Source of the DNA: an uncultured Alphaproteobacteria bacterium
GTDB taxonomy: Bacteria > Pseudomonadota > Alphaproteobacteria > Methylaequorales > Methylaequoraceae
Direction of reading: 5' to 3'
DNA length: 64,000 nt
Assembly (NCBI GenBank): GCA_902613995.1
Contig: CACMJG010000005.1
Span: 77,542-141,541 of the forward strand
A program made the position numbers and the translations under genes. Positions within the stretch are counted from its first letter, which is position 1. Every line of letters starts with the position of its first letter. Positions 9,045 to 15,871 of this stretch are shown here, piece by piece. The notes under the pieces are model-generated. The model was not told where the DNA came from, searched no databases, and saw only the letters and a program-made list of their open reading frames with translations.

Positions 9045-9050
9045 CTCCTT
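9045..9050 (-). promoter_or_regulatory. Strong Shine-Dalgarno site of rpsU
   Basis: The minus strand reads AAGGAG at 9050-9045, among the best Shine-Dalgarno matches in the window, where most genes have weak or no such site. It is 7 bases from the ATT at 9037 and only 2 bases from the ATG-TAA start-stop pair at 9042-9037. The spacing favours initiation at ATT and decides the start chosen for rpsU. Confidence 0.7.
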
Positions 9051-9064
9051 TAATTGTGCTTACT

Positions 9065-9092
9065 TTTATATAAAATAATGTGATAATGTAAA
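9065..9092 (-). promoter_or_regulatory. Probable sigma-70 promoter of rpsU
   Basis: On the minus strand a TTTACA box (9092-9087) and a TATAAA box (9070-9065) are separated by 16 bp. Both are five-of-six matches to the housekeeping consensus. Transcription would begin near 9058, giving a leader of roughly 20 bases that is mostly the Shine-Dalgarno region. Confidence 0.55.
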
Positions 9093-9107
9093 TAACTTTT
9101 TAAAATA

Positions 9108-9716
9108 ATGAATAATAAAACTAACTCACTTAAAATAATCAATTCAATTATAAAGTTTTTAAATGAAGGCTTTGATTCCAAAAAAAGTTTAGAGATGACA
9201 GCAAAAGAGTTAAAATTAAACCAAAAAAAAATAGAAGAGGTAAATAAAAATGTTTTATATGACGGAATAAATTCTTTAATTATTTGCATTAATCTCTTCA
9301 TTAATCAAGAAATGAAAACTTTCATATCTAAAGATTTTAAAAAACTCAGAGTAAATGAAAAAATTAGATTTTTAATACTTAGTAGACTTAAAATTATTGA
9401 TAAATTTTTCGACAGAAAATTAATTTTTAAATTAGTTGTTAAACAAAAGTCTTTAAGTAAAGCAGGTGTTATGCTTTTTAATGTTAGTGATGAAATTTGG
9501 CACTTATCAGGTGATACATCTACTGACTTCAACTATTATACTAAAAGGATAATTTTGATGAATGTATATTCTGCGTCATTTTTTTATTTTTTAAGAGACA
9601 ACTCAACGGAGTATTCAAAAACAAAAGACTTTATTGACAAACAAATTAGCTATGTGTTGAAATTTGGTAAACTTAAATCAAACTTATTTAATTTCATTTA
9701 TTCAAATAAAACGTAA
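9108..9716 (+). CDS. COQ9 family protein, rpsU-divergent (ubiquinone biosynthesis)
   Basis: A 202-residue protein of the COQ9 family. The diagnostic C-terminal segment DEIWHLSGDTSTDFNYYTKR (about residues 126-145) matches the family block in which a Trp-x-x-x-Gly-Asp-x-Ser-x-Asp-x-x-x-Tyr pattern is conserved. In mitochondria COQ9 binds lipid and presents ubiquinone intermediates to COQ7. The bacterial homologue is well known as the gene transcribed divergently from rpsU, exactly as here. Its 3' end overlaps that of the convergent purK gene by 19 bp. The N-terminal half is Lys/Asn rich and poorly conserved. Confidence 0.87.
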   Translation: MNNKTNSLKIINSIIKFLNEGFDSKKSLEMTAKELKLNQKKIEEVNKNVLYDGINSLIICINLFINQEMKTFISKDFKKLRVNEKIRFLILSRLKIIDKFFDRKLIFKLVVKQKSLSKAGVMLFNVSDEIWHLSGDTSTDFNYYTKRIILMNVYSASFFYFLRDNSTEYSKTKDFIDKQISYVLKFGKLKSNLFNFIYSNKT

Positions 9717-10738
9717 TGACCCATTTTTCTATTTGATTTGACATTTTTTTTAAAGTAATCATAAGTTTTATAATTCTTTTTTATTGTATTTAAAAACTTA
9801 TATTCTTCACCTATTATATTAATCATTTTACAATTCCTATATGGCTCAGGCTCATAAACTTCATCGCAATTTATAATTGAAACCAAATTGTCAAATTGAC
9901 TAAATTTACATGCATCCATTGACCAATGACCAGAATTGTGGGGTCTAGGTGCAAGTTCATTAATTAAAATTTTATCTTTGTTAGTAATAAACATTTCAAC
10001 CGCTAAAATTCCGTTTAGATCAAGGTTTTCAGAAATATAAATTGCTTTTTCAATCGCAGATTGTTTCAAATGGTTATCAATTTTTGCTGGAAAGATTGTT
10101 TCCCTTAATATTGATTCTTTATGAATATTTTTTACTGGCGGATAAACAATCGTATTAGAAGAGTTTCTTGCAACTATAACTGAAATCTCTAATTTAAAAT
10201 TAACTTTTTCTTCTATAATACAATTCTGTAAAGTTTGATTTTCGAATTGATATAGATTTTCTTTTTTTATCGTATATTGTCCTTTACCGTCGTAACCCAA
10301 TTCTTGTGTTTTAAGTATACAATTATAATTTAAATTTTTTGCAGATTCTTTTAAATCTTTAAAATTATTAACTCCAAAAAATCTTGTAGTCTCAATATTT
10401 TTCAATGAATTTAAAAAATTTTTTTCTGTTAATCTATTTTGTGAAATTTCAATAATTTTACTTGAAGGAAAAAGATTCTTTCTTTTTTCTATTGTCCTTA
10501 AAAAATCTTTATGAATATTTTCTGTTTCAACCGTACAAAAGTCAGAATCTTGAATAAATTTTTCTATTTTTTCTTTGCTTTTTATATTGCCAATTATATG
10601 TTTGTCACAAAATTTTCTTGCACTAAAATCTTCCTCTTGAGAATAAACTAAGGTTTTAAGACCAATTTTTTGTGCCGCAACACAAATGAACATCCCGAGC
10701 TGACCACCTCCAATTATTCCAAGAGTTTTATTACTCAT
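9698..10738 (-). CDS. purK: 5-(carboxyamino)imidazole ribonucleotide synthase
   Basis: A 346-residue ATP-grasp enzyme. The N-terminal [19 protein letters not shown] and the nucleotide-binding [11 protein letters not shown] are PurK signatures, and [18 protein letters not shown] is the conserved C-terminal block with metal-binding residues. PurK carboxylates AIR to N5-CAIR with ATP and bicarbonate in purine synthesis. The start overlaps the end of purE by 8 bp, so the two are co-translated and act in consecutive steps. The 3' end overlaps the COQ9-family gene. Confidence 0.95.
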   Translation of the reverse strand: MSNKTLGIIGGGQLGMFICVAAQKIGLKTLVYSQEEDFSARKFCDKHIIGNIKSKEKIEKFIQDSDFCTVETENIHKDFLRTIEKRKNLFPSSKIIEISQNRLTEKNFLNSLKNIETTRFFGVNNFKDLKESAKNLNYNCILKTQELGYDGKGQYTIKKENLYQFENQTLQNCIIEEKVNFKLEISVIVARNSSNTIVYPPVKNIHKESILRETIFPAKIDNHLKQSAIEKAIYISENLDLNGILAVEMFITNKDKILINELAPRPHNSGHWSMDACKFSQFDNLVSIINCDEVYEPEPYRNCKMINIIGEEYKFLNTIKKNYKTYDYFKKNVKSNRKMGHYVLFE

Positions 10739-11222
10739 TAACAGGTATATTTTTTATAGATTTTGTTTGTTTGATTCTAAAATTTTCTAATTTTTTCTCA
10801 ATTTGTGGATATTTATTAGCTAAAATTGAAATAGCAGCTAAAGCTGCATTAATGGCACCTGGTTTCCCAATTGCAACAGTAGGCACAGGTATTCCAGCAG
10901 GCATTTGAACAATCGAAAGCAAACTATCTAAACCTTTAAGCGTTTTTGTTTCAATAGGAACCCCTATAACTGGAACTGAGGTTAAAGCTGAAATCATTCC
11001 TGGTAAATGCGCTGCACCACCTGCTCCTGCGATAACAACCTCCACTTTTCTTTTTTTAATTTTTTTTGCAAAATCATAGAGTCTATCTGGCGTTCTATGA
11101 GCAGAAACTATCTTTTTGTCATGTTTAATATCAAAGTCTTTGAGAATCTTTTCAGTTGAACTTAATACTTTCCAATCTGATTGACTACCCATAACTATTG
11201 AAACAAGAATATTTTTATTCAT
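10731..11222 (-). CDS. purE: N5-carboxyaminoimidazole ribonucleotide mutase
   Basis: A 163-residue protein with the class I PurE pattern: [10 protein letters not shown] near the N-terminus, [14 protein letters not shown], and [25 protein letters not shown]. The active-site His in SAHRTP is present. It converts N5-CAIR, the PurK product, to CAIR. It is the first gene of a purE-purK pair; the start at 11222 faces a small DUF465 gene 47 bp away. Confidence 0.96.
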   Translation of the reverse strand: MNKNILVSIVMGSQSDWKVLSSTEKILKDFDIKHDKKIVSAHRTPDRLYDFAKKIKKRKVEVVIAGAGGAAHLPGMISALTSVPVIGVPIETKTLKGLDSLLSIVQMPAGIPVPTVAIGKPGAINAALAAISILANKYPQIEKKLENFRIKQTKSIKNIPVNE

Positions 11223-11269
11223 TTAAAAAAAAAGTAGACGTTAATAATAAACCATATTAACATTAAAAT

Positions 11270-11449
11270 ATGGAAAGAATTTTTACTAAAGAAAAAAAAA
11301 TTAAATCTTTACTTTCTAAACATCAGTTTTTCGATTCACTAATTCAAAAAAGAAAAAAAAACATAAGTATAGATGATTTAGAAATTAATGATTTAAAAAA
11401 GAAAAAATTAATGATTAAAGATAAAATAATAAAACTAGCTTCTTCTTAG
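11270..11449 (+). CDS. DUF465 (YdcH-like) small helical protein
   Basis: A 59-residue frame starting at the ATG at 11270 and ending in TAG 11447-11449. The pattern LLSKHQFFDSLIQ, then an acidic turn, then LEINDLKKKKLMIKDKII is the layout of the DUF465/YdcH family: Lys-His-x-x-x-Asp followed by LKKxKLxLKDxI. Such proteins are short two-helix hairpins, common next to purE in alphaproteobacteria, with no settled function. The stop overlaps that of the convergent TrcR-like gene by 4 bp. Confidence 0.75.
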   Translation: MERIFTKEKKIKSLLSKHQFFDSLIQKRKKNISIDDLEINDLKKKKLMIKDKIIKLASS

Positions 11450-11970
11450 TCTTTATTTCTGTATTTATCAATTATTGCTTCGATATCTTCTTTGTTGCAA
11501 AGCCCAAGCTCAAATGGATTTTGAGCTCGAACATTCTGAATATTCCAGTATGATCTATCTCTAATCGACTGGACAGTTTTTTTTGTTGTCCCAATAAGTT
11601 TGCAAATTTTTGAATCTGGCATCTCAGGAAGATTTTTTATAAACCAATATATTCCATTCGGTTTATCTGCACGTTTTGAAAGTGGAGTATACCTTGAACC
11701 CTTTGTTTTTGTTTCTGGAATAGGTATATCTGAATCCTTGATAGTTAAACCAAGTTTTTGATTTTTTTCGCATCTTGAAATTTCTTCTTTGGAGAGTTCA
11801 CCATTTTCAATTGGGTTTCTGGGTAAGATACCACTTGAAACTTCACCGTCAGCTATAGCCTGAACCTCTAATTTATGAAGTCCTACGAAATTTCCAATTT
11901 GCTCAAAGGATAAAGCTGTATTTTCTATCAACCAGCTTGCTGTAGCTTTTGGCATTAAAGGTTTTCTCAT
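11446..11970 (-). CDS. trcR: DUF1013 protein, TrcR-like transcriptional cell-cycle regulator
   Basis: A 174-residue protein of the DUF1013 family. It opens with MPKATASWLIENTALSFEQI, a helix-turn-helix-like start that is nearly invariant in alphaproteobacteria, and has a second such segment at PDSKICKLIGTTKKTVQSIRDRSYWN. In Caulobacter the member TrcR is an essential protein that associates with RNA polymerase and influences cell-cycle promoters. The same role here is by homology. The region ENGELSKEEISRCEKN is also conserved. It lies 9 bp downstream of a quinone-reductase gene on the same strand. Confidence 0.85.
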   Translation of the reverse strand: MRKPLMPKATASWLIENTALSFEQIGNFVGLHKLEVQAIADGEVSSGILPRNPIENGELSKEEISRCEKNQKLGLTIKDSDIPIPETKTKGSRYTPLSKRADKPNGIYWFIKNLPEMPDSKICKLIGTTKKTVQSIRDRSYWNIQNVRAQNPFELGLCNKEDIEAIIDKYRNKD

Positions 11971-11979
11971 CTCATTTCT

Positions 11980-12954
11980 CTAAACTTCTAAAACTATTTT
12001 TCCAATATGTCCTCCACTTTCAAGATACTTGTGAGAGGAGATAACGTCTTTTAATTTAAATACTGAATCAATATAACACTTTATTTTACCATTCTCAAAG
12101 TTTGGAAAAACAATTTTTTTTAGATCACTTAATATCTTTGCTTTATAAGTTTTTTCTCTAATTCTTAATGTGGATCCAGTAATAGTTAGTCTTTTAAGCA
12201 TTATTTTCATTAGGTTTATATTAACTTGTGATCCATTTAAAAAACCAATATTTATTAATTTTCCGTCAGACTTTAAAAGATTGATATTTTTATTTATATA
12301 ATCCCCACCAATATAATCTAGGATAATGTCAATACCTATATTTTCAATTTTTTTGATTTCATCAAAAAAATCAGTTTTTTTATAATTATATACATTATGA
12401 ACTCCAAGACTTTCACAAAATTTTTTTTTCTTGTTTGTACCAACTGTCGTGAAAATTTCGGATTTATATAACTTTAGAATTTGTATAGCAGCAACACCAA
12501 TTCCACTTGTTCCACCATGAACTAGAACTTTTTGTTTTTCTTTCAATTTACCTCGTAATATTAAGTTAGACCAAACCGTAAAAAAACACTCAGGAATAGT
12601 TGCGGCTTCTTTTAAGGAAAGATTTTTGGGTATTTTGAAAGTTGTTTCCTTGTCTGAAGAACAAAATTCTGCATATCCACCACCATTTACAAGTGCTGCA
12701 ACTTTATCACCCTTTTTAAAATTTTTGACATTAGCTCCAGTTTTATGGACATAACCTGATACTTCTAAGCCAAGAATTTTTGAATGATCTGGTGGTGCAG
12801 GATAATTACCTTCACGTTGGATAATATCCGGTCTGTTAACTCCAGCATATTTTACTTCAATAAGAATTTGATCGTCATTTATTTCTGGTATTTCACAGTT
12901 GGAAACTTTCATGACATCAGGCTTACCTGGAGTGTCAAAGCATACAGCTTTCAT
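11980..12954 (-). CDS. Zinc-independent NAD(P)H:quinone oxidoreductase (MDR family)
   Basis: A 324-residue medium-chain dehydrogenase/reductase. The N-terminal GroES-like part has KYAGVNRPDIIQREGNYP, typical of quinone oxidoreductases (PIG3/QorA-like). The cofactor site is VLVHGGTSGIGVAAIQ. The zinc-binding Cys and His of alcohol dehydrogenases are absent, as expected for this group. It likely reduces quinones or enals with NAD(P)H in the cytoplasm. It sits between rpmE (6 bp upstream) and trcR on the same strand and may share the rpmE promoter. Confidence 0.87.
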   Translation of the reverse strand: MKAVCFDTPGKPDVMKVSNCEIPEINDDQILIEVKYAGVNRPDIIQREGNYPAPPDHSKILGLEVSGYVHKTGANVKNFKKGDKVAALVNGGGYAEFCSSDKETTFKIPKNLSLKEAATIPECFFTVWSNLILRGKLKEKQKVLVHGGTSGIGVAAIQILKLYKSEIFTTVGTNKKKKFCESLGVHNVYNYKKTDFFDEIKKIENIGIDIILDYIGGDYINKNINLLKSDGKLINIGFLNGSQVNINLMKIMLKRLTITGSTLRIREKTYKAKILSDLKKIVFPNFENGKIKCYIDSVFKLKDVISSHKYLESGGHIGKIVLEV

Positions 12955-12960
12955 ATAATT

Positions 12961-13188
12961 TTATTTTTTAAAATTAAGATTTTGGAATCTCTTCTGAAAT
13001 TTAGCCACTTGACCGTCTGAATCTAACATTTTTGAACTCTCTCCTGTCCATGCCGGATGTGAAACGGGGTCTATATCTAGTTTGAGAATTTCACCTTCTT
13101 TTCCGTAGGTTGATCTGGTTTCAAAAGTTGAACCATCTGTCAATTTGACAGTAATTTTGTGATAATTGGGATGAATATCTTTTTTCAT
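12961..13188 (-). CDS. rpmE: 50S ribosomal protein L31
   Basis: A 75-residue L31 of the type without zinc-binding cysteines. It begins [22 protein letters not shown] and carries the conserved [10 protein letters not shown] segment. It lacks the CxxC motifs of zinc-bound L31, so it would function without zinc, as is usual in many alphaproteobacteria. A good promoter lies 15 bp upstream of the ATG. It heads a run of three genes, rpmE, quinone reductase and trcR. Confidence 0.96.
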   Translation of the reverse strand: MKKDIHPNYHKITVKLTDGSTFETRSTYGKEGEILKLDIDPVSHPAWTGESSKMLDSDGQVAKFQKRFQNLNFKK

Positions 13189-13202
13189 AATTCTTGACTC
13201 AT

Positions 13203-13231
13203 TTTATATAACTATTAGATTACATTTGCAA
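13203..13231 (-). promoter_or_regulatory. Probable sigma-70 promoter of rpmE
   Basis: Minus-strand TTGCAA (13231-13226) and TATAAA (13208-13203) with a 17-bp spacer form a near-consensus housekeeping promoter. The start of transcription would fall about 8 bases before the ATG at 13188, giving a very short leader. A second, weaker promoter for cyaY (TTGACT at about 13195, plus strand) overlaps it. Confidence 0.5.
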
Positions 13232-13250
13232 TACAAAACAAATATATTTG

Positions 13251-13550
13251 ATGATAGAATTTAAAAAAAAAGCTTCTGAAACTTTAGATGATATATTCAA
13301 TTTAGTAGAGTCGAAGTTTGATAATTACGAAGTTGATTATGAAGATGAAAATCTTAGGATAGATTCGCTTGAAGGCAAAGGAACTTTTGTCGTGAGCATT
13401 CACACACCGACATCTCAGATTTGGTTATCCTCTCCTATAAGTGGCGCCCACCATTTTGAAAGCAGTTCGCCAGAGTCAGTTGAATGGATAAGTACAAGAG
13501 ATTCAAATATAAATCTTAAACAACTAATTATCAAAGAATTAGGTTCGTAA
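13251..13550 (+). CDS. cyaY: Frataxin-like iron donor protein
   Basis: About 99 residues matching bacterial frataxin. The acidic first helix (ETLDDIFNLVE) is followed by the beta-sheet segment GTFVVSIHTPTSQIWLSSPISGAHHFE, in which the conserved Trp and the SPxxGxxHF block are present. Frataxins bind iron and modulate iron-sulfur cluster assembly. A TTG at 13248 would add one residue; the ATG at 13251 is preferred. It is divergent from rpmE and 3 bp ahead of the next gene. Confidence 0.9.
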   Translation: MIEFKKKASETLDDIFNLVESKFDNYEVDYEDENLRIDSLEGKGTFVVSIHTPTSQIWLSSPISGAHHFESSSPESVEWISTRDSNINLKQLIIKELGS

Positions 13551-13553
13551 TTA

Positions 13554-13859
13554 ATGAAAAATAAGCTAATAAAGATATTCAAAGTCAAAGATTTTAATCA
13601 GCTGATAATAATATTTATTGTTTTTGGAATAACTGGTTCATTATCTGTAGTTTTAGGAAAATATGCCTTAATCAACGTGTTTGGAGAAAGTTTCTTAAAC
13701 AATGATTATTATTGGCTTTTGCGTTTGATTTTAATTTTTCCAATCTATCAAGTTCTACTTATTGTTGTAGGCGCATTATTTGGGCAGTTTAGATATTTTT
13801 GGGAAATTGAAAAAAAAATCTTAATTAAGATGAGACTAATAAAATCAACGCGTAGTTAG
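13554..13859 (+). CDS. DUF6787-like small membrane protein
   Basis: A 101-residue protein with two or three hydrophobic segments (about residues 17-40, 54-80) followed by GQFRYFWEIEKKIL. The ending GQF-x-FFW-x-x-EKK pattern resembles DUF6787, a small membrane family of unknown function. The match is from memory of the pattern and not certain. It follows cyaY by 3 bp and its last 15 bp overlap the convergent MotB-like gene. Confidence 0.5.
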   Translation: MKNKLIKIFKVKDFNQLIIIFIVFGITGSLSVVLGKYALINVFGESFLNNDYYWLLRLILIFPIYQVLLIVVGALFGQFRYFWEIEKKILIKMRLIKSTRS

Positions 13860-14930
13860 TTTAATTTCTATTCTTCTATTTTTCTGCAATGAAGATGCGC
13901 TATTACCACTATCAATTGGATAGTTTTCTCCAAAACCAGCTGCAACAAGTCTATGAGGCTGTATTCCCTCTTCAATGAAAAATTTTACGATATTAATAGC
14001 TCTAGAGCTCGAAAGATTCCAATTTGAATTAAATTTTTCATTGTTAATAGGTATTTTATCAGTGTGTCCATCAACTCTTAATATCCAATCTATTTTATCT
14101 GGAATTCTATCCGAAATCTCCTTCAGACTCATAACAATTTTACTCAGTTTTTCATACCCACTTTTTTGAATAATATCAGAGCCTGATTCAAAAAAAATTT
14201 CTGAAGGAAAAATAAACCTGTCACCTACTACTACTATGTCTTCTCTTTCACCAATTGCTTGCTTTATCTTTTTAAAAAAGACAGATTGATATTTTTTCAA
14301 TTCTAATACTTTTCCTGCCAGAGCTTGATTTAATTGTTTTCCTAAATTTTTAATTATTTCTTTATTTTTTTTGTCCTCTTCCTCAGAGTCTATTAGGATT
14401 TTCGACAACTCCATTAGTCTTTTATTTAATTTATCAATGTCTCTTTTTAATTCAAATGCTTCGAGTGAGATTTTTTTGTTTTCAGTATCGAGTTTTTTGA
14501 TATTTTGATTTTTAGACTTAAGACTATCAAGCAATCTCCCTTTTTCATCTACCAGCTCATCTAATTCTTGTTTTTTCATTTTAAGAAGATAATCAGATTT
14601 ATTTTTAAGTTCCTCTATTTTTTTGTTTGTTTCAGAGAGTTCACTATTTTTTTTTTTAGAATTCTCAAAGGATGCTGAAAGATCTTTGAAGGATTTTTGA
14701 ATCCTTTTTTTTTCTACATTTATTTCGTTTAACTCATAAAGTAATCTTTTAACTTCATTGTCTAGAGAAGATATTTCTCCTCTTTTAATTTGAAGTTGGT
14801 CATTAAAATAAATTTGAGTAATTGTTGAAATTAAAACAGTAAAAATAGTAACAATAAGAAGAGTTCCTAGAATATCAACAAATCCAGGCCAAATATTTAT
14901 TTCGTAAATATTTTTTCTATTAAGTCTCAC
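13845..14930 (-). CDS. MotB-like protein with coiled coil and OmpA peptidoglycan-binding domain
   Basis: A 361-residue inner-membrane protein. One transmembrane helix (about 15-40) follows a short cytoplasmic tail, with WPGFVDILGTLLIV placing Asp19 where MotB and ExbD carry their ion-conducting Asp. Residues about 45-215 are a long Lys/Glu/Leu coiled coil. The C-terminal third is an OmpA/MotB domain: IFFESGSDIIQKSG, RVDGHTDKIPI, LSSSRAINIVKFFIEEGI, AAGFGENYPI and NRRIEIKL. This is a full set of motifs for binding peptidoglycan. Its start overlaps the upstream MotA-like gene by 1 bp, so the two are almost certainly one complex. The coiled coil is far longer than the plug of flagellar MotB. No flagellar genes are in the window. 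Confidence 0.85.
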   Translation of the reverse strand: MRLNRKNIYEINIWPGFVDILGTLLIVTIFTVLISTITQIYFNDQLQIKRGEISSLDNEVKRLLYELNEINVEKKRIQKSFKDLSASFENSKKKNSELSETNKKIEELKNKSDYLLKMKKQELDELVDEKGRLLDSLKSKNQNIKKLDTENKKISLEAFELKRDIDKLNKRLMELSKILIDSEEEDKKNKEIIKNLGKQLNQALAGKVLELKKYQSVFFKKIKQAIGEREDIVVVGDRFIFPSEIFFESGSDIIQKSGYEKLSKIVMSLKEISDRIPDKIDWILRVDGHTDKIPINNEKFNSNWNLSSSRAINIVKFFIEEGIQPHRLVAAGFGENYPIDSGNSASSLQKNRRIEIKLTTR

Positions 14931-15871
14931 TATCTTTTACTTACATTGGCAATTGTTTTTGATAAAACTTTAATTTCTTCTTTAATGTCTTTGTTAAGAT
15001 TAGTATTTTCAGAAATAATTCTATTAATTTCGTTGATTGATTTTGAAATTGATTCTTGATGGAGATTCTGTTTTTCAATAACTGCTGTCGACTTTTTTAA
15101 GTTTTCGGTTGTAACCTCTATCAATGACTCAATATACGCAGGAGCAAGATTCTTTTTATCATTCTCATCCATATTCATTAAAGAAAATTTAGTTCGCTCA
15201 GATAGCTTTTCCTCTACTTCATTGTAAAATCTATTTTGAGCTTGATTTGATTGTAAATCTAGAAAACCTAAAATTAGTGAACCACCAAGTCCAAACAAAG
15301 AGGAACTAAATGCTGTTCCCATTCCACTAAGTGGTTGTTCAAGACCCTGTTTTAAAACTTGAAATAATTTTTGAGTATTTTCTGAAAAATCTAAACCTTT
15401 GACTGTAATGCTAACTGAATTAATTGTTTCAAGTAATCCCCAAAACGTTCCAAGTAAACCTAAAAATATTGTCAAACCAATCATATACCTTGATATTTCT
15501 CTACTTTCTATAAGTCTTCCTTCTAAACTTTCCATAACGGTTTTCATTGATGATTGTGAAAAGATAAATTTTCCTGAACGTTCTTTCAAATAATTATCCA
15601 GATATTTCAAAAGTTTTGGGGATCTTAAGCTTAGTTTGCTTCCCGTAGATAACTTAAAAACATTATTTAACCAGTTTAACTCATTTTTGATATTTAAAAG
15701 TTGTTTAATTATAAAAATTATTCCGGATCCAATTATAATAAGTATAACTGAATTTAGAGTTTGATTTGTGAGAAAGAAACTTTCAAGATTTTCAAAATGT
15801 AGAAAAAGTAAGCCTGAGATCAAAGATAAGAAAAAAAGTATTCTTATTAAATATTTCCCTACGATCTTCAT
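14930..15871 (-). CDS. MotA/TolQ/ExbB-type proton channel protein
   Basis: A 313-residue protein with four hydrophobic segments, about 12-30, 40-58, 131-150 and 182-205. The family core is visible: FLGLLGTFWGLLETINSV and LSGMGTAFSSSLFGLGGSLILGFLDL, the paired helices lining the ion path. After the last helix comes a charged, probably helical cytoplasmic tail of about 105 residues, longer than in TolQ or ExbB. It ends one base into the MotB-like gene and begins one base after the rod-protein gene. It is distinct from the true tolQ (27062) and exbB (61291) in this window. Relatives next to efp and an IMPase gene occur in other alphaproteobacteria, but I know of no assigned function. Confidence 0.83.
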   Translation of the reverse strand: MKIVGKYLIRILFFLSLISGLLFLHFENLESFFLTNQTLNSVILIIIGSGIIFIIKQLLNIKNELNWLNNVFKLSTGSKLSLRSPKLLKYLDNYLKERSGKFIFSQSSMKTVMESLEGRLIESREISRYMIGLTIFLGLLGTFWGLLETINSVSITVKGLDFSENTQKLFQVLKQGLEQPLSGMGTAFSSSLFGLGGSLILGFLDLQSNQAQNRFYNEVEEKLSERTKFSLMNMDENDKKNLAPAYIESLIEVTTENLKKSTAVIEKQNLHQESISKSINEINRIISENTNLNKDIKEEIKVLSKTIANVSKR

